NCBI GenBank assembly: GCA_913009925.1
Contig: CAJVWY010000062.1
Coordinates: 1 to 6,811 of the forward strand
Source: an uncultured bacterium
GTDB taxonomy: Bacteria; Actinomycetota; Thermoleophilia; BMS3ABIN01
Length of the DNA stretch: 6,811 nt
Direction of reading: 5' to 3'
Shown here: in pieces, positions 1-6,173 of the stretch
Layout: the number at the start of each line of letters is the position of its first letter
Numbering within the stretch: position 1 is the first letter of the stretch
Translations under genes and position numbers: made by a program
Notes under the pieces: generated by a model
Database searches by the model: none
What the model was told of the DNA's origin: nothing
The model's input: only the letters and a program-made list of their open reading frames with translations

Positions 1-3000
1 TGGGCCTTGCCGCCCAGGGGCTGCTGGGTAACCAGCGAATAGGGGCCGGTGGAACGGGCATGGATCTTGTCGTCCACCAGGTGCAGGAGCTTCAGGATAT
101 ACATGTAGCCTATAGTGATCTTGTCGCCATACGGTTCTCCCGTGAGACCGTTGTACAGCTTGACCTTGCCCGACCCCGGGTTGGGTTCCTCACCGTTGAG
201 GGTGTAGGTGATCTTCTTGTCCGGGTCGTTCTCGTAGCACTTGATCAGCGCCTCATCGACCTCGTCGACGGTGGCGCCGTCGAACACCGGCGTGGAGACG
301 AAGATGGGCGCGCTGAAGCCGCCGCCTTCGTCCCAGCCCCGGGATGCCGCCCAGCCCAGATGCGTCTCCAGCACCTGGCCGATATTCATCCTTGAGGGAA
401 CGCCCAGGGGGTTGAGGATGATATCCACCGGCGTGCCGTCCTCCAGGAAAGGCATGTCCTCCTCGGGAACTATCTTGGAGATGACGCCCTTGTTGCCGTG
501 GCGGCCGGCCAGCTTGTCGCCCTCGGCGATCTTGCGCTTCTTGGCCACATAAACCCGTACCAACCGGTTCACACCGGGAGCCAGGTCGTCGCCGTCCTCC
601 CGCGAGAATATCTTGACGTCGATAACGCGACCGCCCTCGCCGTGGGGGACCTTGAGCGAGGTATCGCGCACCTCGCGCGCCTTCTCCTTGAAGATGGCGC
701 GGATGAGCTTCTCCTCCGCCGTGAGCTCGGTCTCGCCCTTGGGGGTGACCTTGCCCACCAGCAAATCGCCGGAGTTGACCTCGGCGCCCACGCGGATTAT
801 GCCTTCTTCGTCCAGGTCGGCCAGCGAATCCTCGCTGCGGTTGGGGATATCGCGAGTGATCTCCTCGTCGCCCAGCTTGGTGGTGCGGGCCTCGACCTCG
901 TATTCCTCTATATGTATGGAGGAAAGGGTGTCCTCCTTGACCAGCCTCTCGCTGAGGATGATGGCATCCTCGAAGTTGTATCCTTCCCAGCTCATGAAGG
1001 CCACCAGCAGGTTCTTGCCCAGGGCCAGTTCGCCCTGGTCGGTGGAGGAGCCGTCGGCCATGACGGCGTTCACCTTGACCTTGTCACCCTCGATCACCAG
1101 TGGTTTCTGATGCATGAGCGTCCCCTGGTTGGAGCGGGTGAACTTGGAGAGGTTGTAGGTCGTCTCTCCCCCCTTGTCATTCTTTACCACTATATGCTCG
1201 GCGTCGACTTCCTTGACCGTGCCCGGGTGTTCGTTCAGGATGACGTCTCCCGTATCGATGGCGGCGCGTGCCTCCATGCCCGTGCCCACCAGCGGCGCCT
1301 GGGCGGTCAGCAGCGGCACCGCCTGGCGCTGCATGTTGGAGCCCATCAACGCCCGGTTGGCATCGTTATGCTCCAGGAAGGGGATCAGCGCCGTAGCCAC
1401 GGAGACTATCTGCTGCGGTGATACGTCCATATAGTCCACTTGTTTGGGATCGACCGTGACCACCTCGCCATCGCGAGTGCGGGCCATCACCCTGCCCTTC
1501 TCGAACTTGCCCGTCTTGGGATTGAACTTGGCGTTGGCCTGGACAATGACGAACTTGTCCTCTTCACTGGCGTCCAGGTAGACGATCTCGTCGGTGATCC
1601 TGCCCTTGACCACCTTGCGGTACGGAGTCTGGATGAAGCCGAACTCGTTGACTGTCGCGTAGGAGCTGAGCGAACCGATGAGCCCGATATTGGGACCCTC
1701 AGGGGTCTCGATAGGGCACATGCGGCCGTAATGGGTCGGGTGCACGTCGCGCACCTCGATGGGGGCCCGCTCCCTGGTCAGGCCGCCGGCGCCCAGGGCG
1801 CTCAGGCGGCGGCGATGGGTCAGTCCGGCCAGCGTGTTGGTCTGGTCCATGAACTGGGACAGTTGCGAGGAACCGAAAAACTCCTTGAGCGCCGCCACCA
1901 CCGGGCGGATATTGATAATGTGCTGGGGAGTGATGACATCCACGTCCTCGGTAGTCATCCGCTCCTTGACCACCCGTTCCATGCGGTACAGGCCGATGCG
2001 GAAGGCCTCCTGCACCAGCTCGCCCACCGTACGCAGGCGCCGGTTGCCGAAATGTTCGTATTCGTCCAGGTCGTGGGCGATCTCCTCGCGAGACATGGAG
2101 GCAGCCTCGGCGGCGAAGTCGGCCGAGTCCTCGGGCAGCCCCAGCTTGACCGGCAGTTTGATCAGCTCCCGGATCAGGGCGATGATATCTTCGTTGGTCA
2201 GCGTCCGCACCGACGGGTCCACGTCCAGTCCCAGGCGGGTGTTCAGCTTGTAGCGTCCCACCTTGGTGAGGTCATAACGCTTGGGGTCGAAGAACAGTGA
2301 GTTGAGCAGCGAACGGGCGCTGTCGAGGCTGGGCGGCTCGCCCGGGCGCTGTTTCTTGAACAGCTCGATGAGCGCCTCTTCCTCTCTCTCGGTGGTGTCT
2401 TTCTCCAGGGTGCGCTGTATATAAGTGGAGTTGTTGAAGAGTTTAAGGATATCCGCGTCGGCCCCATATCCCAGCGCCCGGAGCATAACCGTCACCGGCA
2501 GCTTGCGCTTGCGGTCGATGCGCACGTTCACCAGGCCCTTCTTGTCGATCTCCAGCTCCAGCCAGGAGCCGCGTGAAGGCATGAGGTTGGCGATGAACAC
2601 CTGCTTGGTGGCGTCCTTGGGCTCCATGACATAGGCGCCGGGGGAACGCACCAGCTGGGTGACCACCACCCGTTCGGTGCCGTTGATGATGAAGGTCCCC
2701 CATTTGGTCATCATGGGGAAGTCACCCATAAAGACCTCCTGCTGGCGGATCTCGCCGGTCTCCTTGTTGATGAAGCTGATATCCATGAACAGGGGGGCCG
2801 AGAAGGTGCCGTCCTTGTCGCGGCATTCCTCGATGGTGCTGTCCGGCTCCTTGAATTCATGCTTGCCGAACTCGACAGCCAGGCTGCCGGTATAGTCTTC
2901 TATGGGTGAGATGTCAGCGATGGTCTCCCTTACGCCATCATTGAGAAACCACTCGTAGGATTTCTTCTGGATATCGATGAGATTAGGTACATCGAGAATC

Positions 3001-3065
3001 TTTTCCAGCTTGGCGAAGGTGCGACGTTCGCGGGGACTTGCGGCAAAGCTATGGCTCTTCTCCAA
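1..3065 (-). CDS. rpoB: DNA-directed RNA polymerase beta subunit (partial, 3' end outside window)
   Basis: Catalytic-core subunit of RNA polymerase. The reading frame is open for 1021 codons and leaves the window inside the motif STGPYSLVTQQPLGGKA, so roughly the last 80-150 residues are missing. Visible in order: N-terminal lobe start (VPNLIDIQ, about residue 20); rifampicin region around residues 398-426, with Gln, Phe, Asp407, His417, Arg and Ser422 contacts all kept; CPIETPEGPNIGLI just after it; NFED acidic pair at 699-700; GDKLAGRHGNKG with active-site lysines at 851 and 859 (E. coli K1065 and K1073). The numbering offset from E. coli is about 109 at the first site and 214 at the last. 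This matches absence of the E. coli lobe insertion and of the roughly 105-residue insertion before the lysines. The frame is closed by TGA at 3078-3080, leaving GTG at 3074 or TTG at 3065 as the start. I prefer TTG because of its ribosome binding site. Identity is certain; the start is not. Confidence 0.98.
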   Translation of the reverse strand, partial: MEKSHSFAASPRERRTFAKLEKILDVPNLIDIQKKSYEWFLNDGVRETIADISPIEDYTGSLAVEFGKHEFKEPDSTIEECRDKDGTFSAPLFMDISFINKETGEIRQQEVFMGDFPMMTKWGTFIINGTERVVVTQLVRSPGAYVMEPKDATKQVFIANLMPSRGSWLELEIDKKGLVNVRIDRKRKLPVTVMLRALGYGADADILKLFNNSTYIQRTLEKDTTEREEEALIELFKKQRPGEPPSLDSARSLLNSLFFDPKRYDLTKVGRYKLNTRLGLDVDPSVRTLTNEDIIALIRELIKLPVKLGLPEDSADFAAEAASMSREEIAHDLDEYEHFGNRRLRTVGELVQEAFRIGLYRMERVVKERMTTEDVDVITPQHIINIRPVVAALKEFFGSSQLSQFMDQTNTLAGLTHRRRLSALGAGGLTRERAPIEVRDVHPTHYGRMCPIETPEGPNIGLIGSLSSYATVNEFGFIQTPYRKVVKGRITDEIVYLDASEEDKFVIVQANAKFNPKTGKFEKGRVMARTRDGEVVTVDPKQVDYMDVSPQQIVSVATALIPFLEHNDANRALMGSNMQRQAVPLLTAQAPLVGTGMEARAAIDTGDVILNEHPGTVKEVDAEHIVVKNDKGGETTYNLSKFTRSNQGTLMHQKPLVIEGDKVKVNAVMADGSSTDQGELALGKNLLVAFMSWEGYNFEDAIILSERLVKEDTLSSIHIEEYEVEARTTKLGDEEITRDIPNRSEDSLADLDEEGIIRVGAEVNSGDLLVGKVTPKGETELTAEEKLIRAIFKEKAREVRDTSLKVPHGEGGRVIDVKIFSREDGDDLAPGVNRLVRVYVAKKRKIAEGDKLAGRHGNKGVISKIVPEEDMPFLEDGTPVDIILNPLGVPSRMNIGQVLETHLGWAASRGWDEGGGFSAPIFVSTPVFDGATVDEVDEALIKCYENDPDKKITYTLNGEEPNPGSGKVKLYNGLTGEPYGDKITIGYMYILKLLHLVDDKIHARSTGPYSLVTQQPLGGKA

Positions 3066-3069
3066 AAGG

Positions 3070-3079
3070 CTCACCCCTC
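3070..3079 (-). promoter_or_regulatory. Ribosome binding site deciding the rpoB start
   Basis: On the minus strand this reads GAGGGGTGAG, close to the Shine-Dalgarno consensus GGAGGTGA, and lies 4 bases before TTG at 3065. The alternative GTG at 3074 lies inside this motif, with no usable spacing to any purine-rich stretch. An ATG at 3080-3082 is out of frame and its reading frame ends after ten codons. The site therefore favours the TTG start, giving an N-terminus of MEKSHSFAAS. Confidence 0.55.
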
Positions 3080-3131
3080 ATGGACGGGATTAATGCATGG
3101 CAGACCGGCCGTGCTCGGGCACGAACAAGAA

Positions 3132-3160
3132 AATATAGCATATGCTCCTGTGGGAAGCAA
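3132..3160 (-). promoter_or_regulatory. Candidate promoter for rpoB in the rplL-rpoB gap
   Basis: On the minus strand there is a -35-like TTGCTT (3155-3160), then exactly 17 bases, then a -10-like TATATT (3132-3137). The -10 box matches the consensus at 5 of 6 bases and the -35 at 3 of 6. Transcription would begin near 3125, leaving a leader of about 60 bases before the rpoB start. This is an AT-rich island in GC-rich surroundings, directly after a strong hairpin, a sensible place for separate rpoB transcription. The call rests on pattern only, because short sigma-70-like matches arise by chance. Confidence 0.3.
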
Positions 3161-3170
3161 GGGCGGGAAA

Positions 3171-3199
3171 GGGACGTGGCTGCGATGCAACCACGTCCC
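3171..3199 (-). terminator. Strong hairpin after rplL, possible attenuator before rpoB
   Basis: Seven bases after the rplL stop there is a perfect 9-bp stem, GGGACGTGG (3191-3199) with CCACGTCCC (3171-3179). Three further pairs close inside it after one mismatch, leaving a three-base loop. Only TTTCCC follows, so the U-tract of an intrinsic terminator is weak. In E. coli the same gap carries a partial terminator and an RNase III processing site that reduce rpoB relative to rplL. By position and shape, this hairpin could be the equivalent attenuator or a processing site. The stem is certain; its role is inferred. Confidence 0.5.
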
Positions 3200-3206
3200 C
3201 TGATTC

Positions 3207-3584
3207 CTACTTTACTTCGACCGTGGCGCCGACCTCTTCCAGCTGGGACTTGACCTCCTCGGCCTCTTCCTTGGATATGCCCTCCTTGACCGGCTTGGGC
3301 GCGCTGTCGACCACGGCCTTGGCCTCCTTGAGGCCCAGACCGGTGACGGCGCGGACCACCTTGATGACCTGTATCTTCTTGTCGCCCACCTCAGTGAGAA
3401 CCACGTCGAAGGCGGTCTGCTCTTCCTCGGCCGCGCCGCCCTCGGCGCCAGCGCCGGGCGCCGCGGCCACGGCTACGGGAGCGGCGGCGCTTACGCCGAA
3501 CTCCTCTTCCAGCGCCTTGACCAGCTCCGCCAGATCGGTGACGCTCATCCCTTTGATCTGCTCGATGATCTCTTCTGTTGACAT
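3207..3584 (-). CDS. rplL: 50S ribosomal protein L7/L12
   Basis: Flexible stalk protein of the large ribosomal subunit. It recruits translational GTPases and stimulates their GTP hydrolysis, and is present as several dimers on L10. At 125 residues it has the usual family length. Residues 1-32 form the helical dimerisation domain that binds L10. Residues 33-55 are an Ala/Gly-rich hinge (VSAAAPVAVAAAPGAG). Residues 56-125 are the globular domain, including KVVRAVTGLGLKEAK (75-89), the factor-binding helix region. ATG is preceded by AAGGAGGA at good spacing, the strongest ribosome binding site in the window. That fits the need for several copies of L7/L12 per L10. It lies 94 bases downstream of rplJ with no convincing promoter of its own, so it is probably co-transcribed. 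Confidence 0.99.
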   Translation of the reverse strand: MSTEEIIEQIKGMSVTDLAELVKALEEEFGVSAAAPVAVAAAPGAGAEGGAAEEEQTAFDVVLTEVGDKKIQVIKVVRAVTGLGLKEAKAVVDSAPKPVKEGISKEEAEEVKSQLEEVGATVEVK

Positions 3585-3610
3585 TGTTCCTCCTTATTCA
3601 TACATCTGAC

Positions 3611-3634
3611 AAATATCGTATTTACCCGGCCGGG
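3611..3634. repeat. Two adjacent short inverted repeats in the rplJ-rplL gap
   Basis: AAATA-TCG-TATTT (3611-3623) is a 5-bp inverted repeat around a 3-base loop. One base later comes CCCGGCCGGG (3625-3634), a perfect 10-base palindrome. They are the only obvious structure in the 94-base gap. Neither is followed by a U-tract on the transcribed strand, so I do not call a terminator. They might influence RNA stability or rplL translation, or be chance. Confidence 0.3.
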
Positions 3635-3678
3635 CGGCGTGGCTGCAGGTCGTTGCCCGCGCCCCTGAAAACCGGATG

Positions 3679-4200
3679 CTATGCCGCTTCCTTCTGCTCC
3701 TGGATCCGGGACAGCGTCGTTACCAGACCGCGTATCGGCCCGGCGCAAACCGTCGCCAGACCACGGATCGGTCCCTGCATGGCGCCGGCCAGCTGTCCCA
3801 GCAGCACATCCCTGGGCGGCAGCGAGGCCAGGAACTTGACCGTTTCCATATCGATACTGTTGCCGTCCAGGATGCCGCCCTTGATCTCCAGCGGCTTCAG
3901 CTCCCTGGCGAACCTGGTGAGCACTTTGGCCGGCGCAGCTGCTTCCTCGTGGCAGAAGGCTATGGCGGTGGGACCATCCAGGTACTGCTTGAGGTCCTCC
4001 ACCGCCGCCGCATCGGCGGCCCTCTCCACCAGCGAGTTCTTGACTACCTCGAAGTCGGCCCCCGCTTCGCGCATCTCATTCCTTAGCTTGCGCGCCTCGG
4101 CGACGGTCAGCCCCCGGTAGTCGGCCACCAGCAAGGCGGAGCTGGCTTTCAGCTTCTCCGTCAGTTCCTCGACCTTGGCGACTTTCTGTTCTCTGTTCAT
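3679..4200 (-). CDS. rplJ: 50S ribosomal protein L10
   Basis: Scaffold of the L7/L12 stalk. It binds 23S rRNA together with L11 and carries L7/L12 dimers on its C-terminal helix. The 173-residue product has the family's N-terminal rRNA-binding domain (LLVADYRGLTVAEARKLRNE at 23-42, VVKNSL at 52-57). Next comes a central region to about residue 128 (LASLPP), then a long C-terminal helix. The helix holds two copies of GPIRGL, at 143-148 and 154-159. It is about 10 residues longer after LPP than the E. coli protein as I remember it, one extra L7/L12-binding module. ATG is preceded by GGGAGGTGAG. An intrinsic terminator sits immediately upstream and an L10-type leader before that, so autogenous control by L10-L7/L12 is likely. 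Confidence 0.99.
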   Translation of the reverse strand: MNREQKVAKVEELTEKLKASSALLVADYRGLTVAEARKLRNEMREAGADFEVVKNSLVERAADAAAVEDLKQYLDGPTAIAFCHEEAAAPAKVLTRFARELKPLEIKGGILDGNSIDMETVKFLASLPPRDVLLGQLAGAMQGPIRGLATVCAGPIRGLVTTLSRIQEQKEAA

Positions 4201-4216
4201 CTCTCACCTCCCGGCA

Positions 4217-4244
4217 ATAAAAAATCTACCCCCGCGGAGGTAGA
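4217..4244 (-). terminator. Intrinsic terminator in the rplJ leader (attenuator)
   Basis: The minus strand forms an 8-bp stem, TCTACCTC (4237-4244) with GGGGTAGA (4225-4232), closing a CGCG loop, followed by TTTTTTATT (4216-4224). This is a textbook rho-independent terminator. It ends only about 16 bases before the rplJ ATG, so it can act only as an attenuator of rplJ and the genes beyond. A second inverted repeat, CCGGCA/TGCCGG (4246-4251 with 4211-4216), encloses it and abuts the rplJ ribosome binding site. Confidence 0.85.
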
Positions 4245-4361
4245 CTGCCGGAACACCTGTCCCGATAATACCGTCACCTCGGCGGGCGGGCCTCTCGGGC
4301 CCCTTGGGCCTGTCCCCTGCTTGCTGCGGTGACAGGCACCGGCTTTCTCTGGTGCTATGCG
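4245..4361 (-). ncRNA. L10-type ribosomal protein leader with alternative pairings
   Basis: This leader lies between rplA and rplJ, where L10 leaders are found in many bacteria. On the minus strand it has a hairpin GCACC/GGTGC (4351-4355 with 4336-4340) with a purine-rich loop AGAGAAAGCC. CCTGTC (4331-4336) can pair with either of two copies of GGGACAGG (4309-4316 and 4256-4263). GTCACC (4328-4333) can pair with GGTGAC (4273-4278). The segment 4276-4286 can pair with 4231-4241, ten pairs with one C-C mismatch, which would break the downstream terminator. The last two pairings share bases 4276-4278 and so exclude each other. This fits an L10-L7/L12-controlled attenuation switch as described for Bacillus. 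I assign the class by position and architecture, not by a covariance search. Confidence 0.6.
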
Positions 4362-4372
4362 ATTGTTTCAGA

Positions 4373-4403
4373 CGCCACCGGCGGGCCCGGCCCGGCGGTG
4401 GCG
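4373..4403 (-). other. GC-rich hairpin directly after rplA
   Basis: Starting four bases after the rplA stop codon, CGCCACCG pairs with CGGTGGCG (4373-4380 with 4396-4403). Four more pairs (4382-4385 with 4391-4394) follow after one mismatch, leaving a five-base loop. No U-tract follows on the transcribed strand (TCTGAAACAATC), so it is not a standard intrinsic terminator. It may protect the 3' end of the rplKA message, mark a processing site, or be the first element of the rplJ leader. Confidence 0.5.
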
Positions 4404-4407
4404 GATC

Positions 4408-5130
4408 TCAGGCGCTTTCCTCCAGCAGATCACGCGTCTGCGTCGAATCCAGGTGGATGCCCGGACCCATGGTGGATGCCAGGGTTATGGATTTGATGTA
4501 CCTGCCCTTGGCGGACGCCGGTTTGACCCGGATTATCTCGTCCAGCACCGCTACGTAATTCTCCAGCAGATCTTGCTCGGGAAAGGACATCTTGCCGATG
4601 GAGAGGTGGACGATGCCGGTCCGGTCGGTGCGGTATTCGACCTTGCCCGCCTTGGCCTCCTCCACCGCCTTGACGATGTCGAAGGTTACCGTGCCGGCCT
4701 TGGGGTTGGGCATCAACCCCCTGGGTCCCAATACGCGGCCCAGCTTGCCCACGACCTTCATCATGTCCGGGGTGGCGATGGCCACATCGAACTCCAACCA
4801 TCCCTCTTCCACCTTCTTGGCCAGATCCTCGCCGCCGACGATGTCGGCGCCCGCGTCCCGGGCCTCCTTCTCCTTTTCACCCTCGGCAAACACGGCGACC
4901 CGCATCTCCTTGCCGGTACCGTGGGGTAGCATCATCGTGCCGCGTATCATCTGGTCTGCCTTGCGGGGGTCGACGCCCAAACGGAAGTGCACCTCGACCG
5001 TCTCGTCGAACCCGGCAGGCGTTAAACTCTTCAGTATCCGCACCGCCTCGCGGGGCGCGTATAGCTTGTCGCTCTCGATCCTGGAGGCGGACTCCCTGTA
5101 TCTTTTCCCGGCCTTGACGCCCACCGTCAC
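4408..5130 (-). CDS. rplA: 50S ribosomal protein L1
   Basis: Large-subunit protein of the mobile L1 stalk, which contacts the E-site tRNA. In many bacteria it also represses translation of its own rplK-rplA message. The 240-residue product shows the complete two-domain L1 architecture. Domain I is built from both ends (N-terminus to about 68, and about 160-240), with domain II inserted between them. The family signature GKLGRVLGPRGLMPNPK lies at 128-144, and the C-terminal TMGPGIHLD at 220-228. The longest start is GTG at 5130, whose GTGA overlaps the rplK stop and suggests coupled translation. A second GTG at 5124, two codons on, has a better-spaced GGAG, so the true N-terminus may be MGVKAGKRY. 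The identity is secure; the start could be either codon. Confidence 0.98.
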   Translation of the reverse strand: MTVGVKAGKRYRESASRIESDKLYAPREAVRILKSLTPAGFDETVEVHFRLGVDPRKADQMIRGTMMLPHGTGKEMRVAVFAEGEKEKEARDAGADIVGGEDLAKKVEEGWLEFDVAIATPDMMKVVGKLGRVLGPRGLMPNPKAGTVTFDIVKAVEEAKAGKVEYRTDRTGIVHLSIGKMSFPEQDLLENYVAVLDEIIRVKPASAKGRYIKSITLASTMGPGIHLDSTQTRDLLEESA

Positions 5131-5552
5131 TCCACCACCAGGCCCATGCTGCGGGCGGTCCCGGCGATGATCTTCATCGCCGCTTCTATATCGTTGGCGT
5201 TAAGGTCCTTCATCTTGCGCTCGGCGATCTCCTTGACCGCTCCCCGGGAGACCGTGCCCACCTTTTCCCTGTTGGGCTCGCCCGATCCCTTGTCCAGCCC
5301 GGCGGCCTGCTTGAGCAGCACCGCGGCCGGCGGCGTCTTGGTAATGAAGCTGAAAGAGCGGTCTTCGTAAACGGTTATCTCCACAGGGATGATGGTATCG
5401 CCCTCCTGCTGGGTCTGGGCGTTGAATGCCTTGCAGAAGTCCATGATATTGACGCCATGCTGTCCCAGGGCAGGACCCACCGGCGGCGCCGGATTGGCCT
5501 GGCCCGCAGGTATCTGCAACTTGATCATCGTCATTACCGGTTTGGTAGCCAT
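5127..5552 (-). CDS. rplK: 50S ribosomal protein L11
   Basis: Part of the GTPase-associated centre: it binds 23S rRNA with L10 and takes part in factor binding and the stringent response. The product has 141 residues, the normal family length. The N-terminal domain contains the Pro-rich stretch NPAPPVGPALGQHGVNIMDF (20-39), the region tied to thiostrepton action in the family. The C-terminal rRNA-binding domain covers about 75-141 (GTVSRGAVKEIAERK). ATG at 5552 has AGGA five bases before it and gives the expected start MATKPVMTMIKLQ. The frame extends upstream to a TTG at 5594, but those 14 residues are unlike the family. The 84-base gap after nusG shows no clear terminator or promoter, and I could not recognise an L1 binding site there. 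Confidence 0.98.
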   Translation of the reverse strand: MATKPVMTMIKLQIPAGQANPAPPVGPALGQHGVNIMDFCKAFNAQTQQEGDTIIPVEITVYEDRSFSFITKTPPAAVLLKQAAGLDKGSGEPNREKVGTVSRGAVKEIAERKMKDLNANDIEAAMKIIAGTARSMGLVVE

Positions 5553-5636
5553 CACATTCCTGTCTCGTCTATCGCCTCGTGGAAAAACAGCCAAGAGTGA
5601 AGAATACAGTAAAACTTAAGTCCCCCGCAACCGTCG

Positions 5637-6161
5637 CTAGACCTTTTTCACCTGTCCGAAGCTGAGCTGTGCCGGCGTCTCCCGGCCGAAGATGTTGACC
5701 AGGACCGTAAGCTTGTTCTGGTCCTCGTTCACCTCGGATACCTCGCCGTTGAAATCAGCCAGGGGGCCGGACATGACCCTCACCGTCTCGCCCACGTTGA
5801 ACTGGGCCACCGCCTTGGGCTTCTCCACGGCGGCGCTGTCTAGGATGCGGGCGACCTCTTCAGCGTTGAGCGGCATGGGCTTGTTGGCCGAGCCGACGAA
5901 GCCGGTAACACCCGGCGTATTCTTCACCAACGCCCAGGAGTCGTCGGTCATCTTCATGTTGACCAGGACATAGCCGGGAAACACCCGCTTCTCCGTCTGG
6001 ACCTTCTTGCCGTTCTTGGTCTCGACCGTCTGTTCCGTGGGAACGACTATCTCCTTGACGTTCTGCTCCTGGCTCATGGTCTTGATGCGCTGCAGGAGAT
6101 TGAGGCGCACCTTGTTCTCGTGTCCCGAATAAGTGTTTATCACGAACCACTGAAAGGTCAT
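5637..6161 (-). CDS. nusG: Transcription elongation and antitermination factor NusG
   Basis: Universal elongation factor. It binds the clamp helices of RNA polymerase through its NGN domain and contacts Rho or ribosomal protein S10 through its KOW domain. The 174-residue product has NGN at about 4-108 (WFVINTYSGHENKV at 5-18, KRVFPGYVLVNM at 58-69, NTPGVTGFVG at 81-90). After a short linker comes KOW at about 122-174 (VGETVRVMSGPLADFNG at 123-139). It lacks the long acidic N-terminal extension of Streptomyces and Mycobacterium NusG. ATG follows AGGGGGG, which overlaps the secE stop region. Only 12 bases separate it from secE, so the two are certainly one operon. Confidence 0.99.
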   Translation of the reverse strand: MTFQWFVINTYSGHENKVRLNLLQRIKTMSQEQNVKEIVVPTEQTVETKNGKKVQTEKRVFPGYVLVNMKMTDDSWALVKNTPGVTGFVGSANKPMPLNAEEVARILDSAAVEKPKAVAQFNVGETVRVMSGPLADFNGEVSEVNEDQNKLTVLVNIFGRETPAQLSFGQVKKV

Positions 6162-6173
6162 CCGGGCGCCCCC

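Noticed and set aside
498..2300. Two long open frames on the plus strand (498-1421 and 1440-2300) opposite rpoB
   Set aside because: They are antisense shadows of the strongly biased, GC-rich rpoB codons. Their products show no family motif, while the minus frame encodes an unbroken RpoB.
3679..3780. The repeated GPIRGL in L10 as a recent internal duplication
   Set aside because: Repeated helix modules of this kind are normal at the L10 C-terminus in many bacteria. Only the module count is of interest.
5553..5594. A 14-residue upstream extension of rplK starting at TTG
   Set aside because: The extension is unlike L11 N-termini, and the ATG at 5552 has a ribosome binding site and gives the normal family length.
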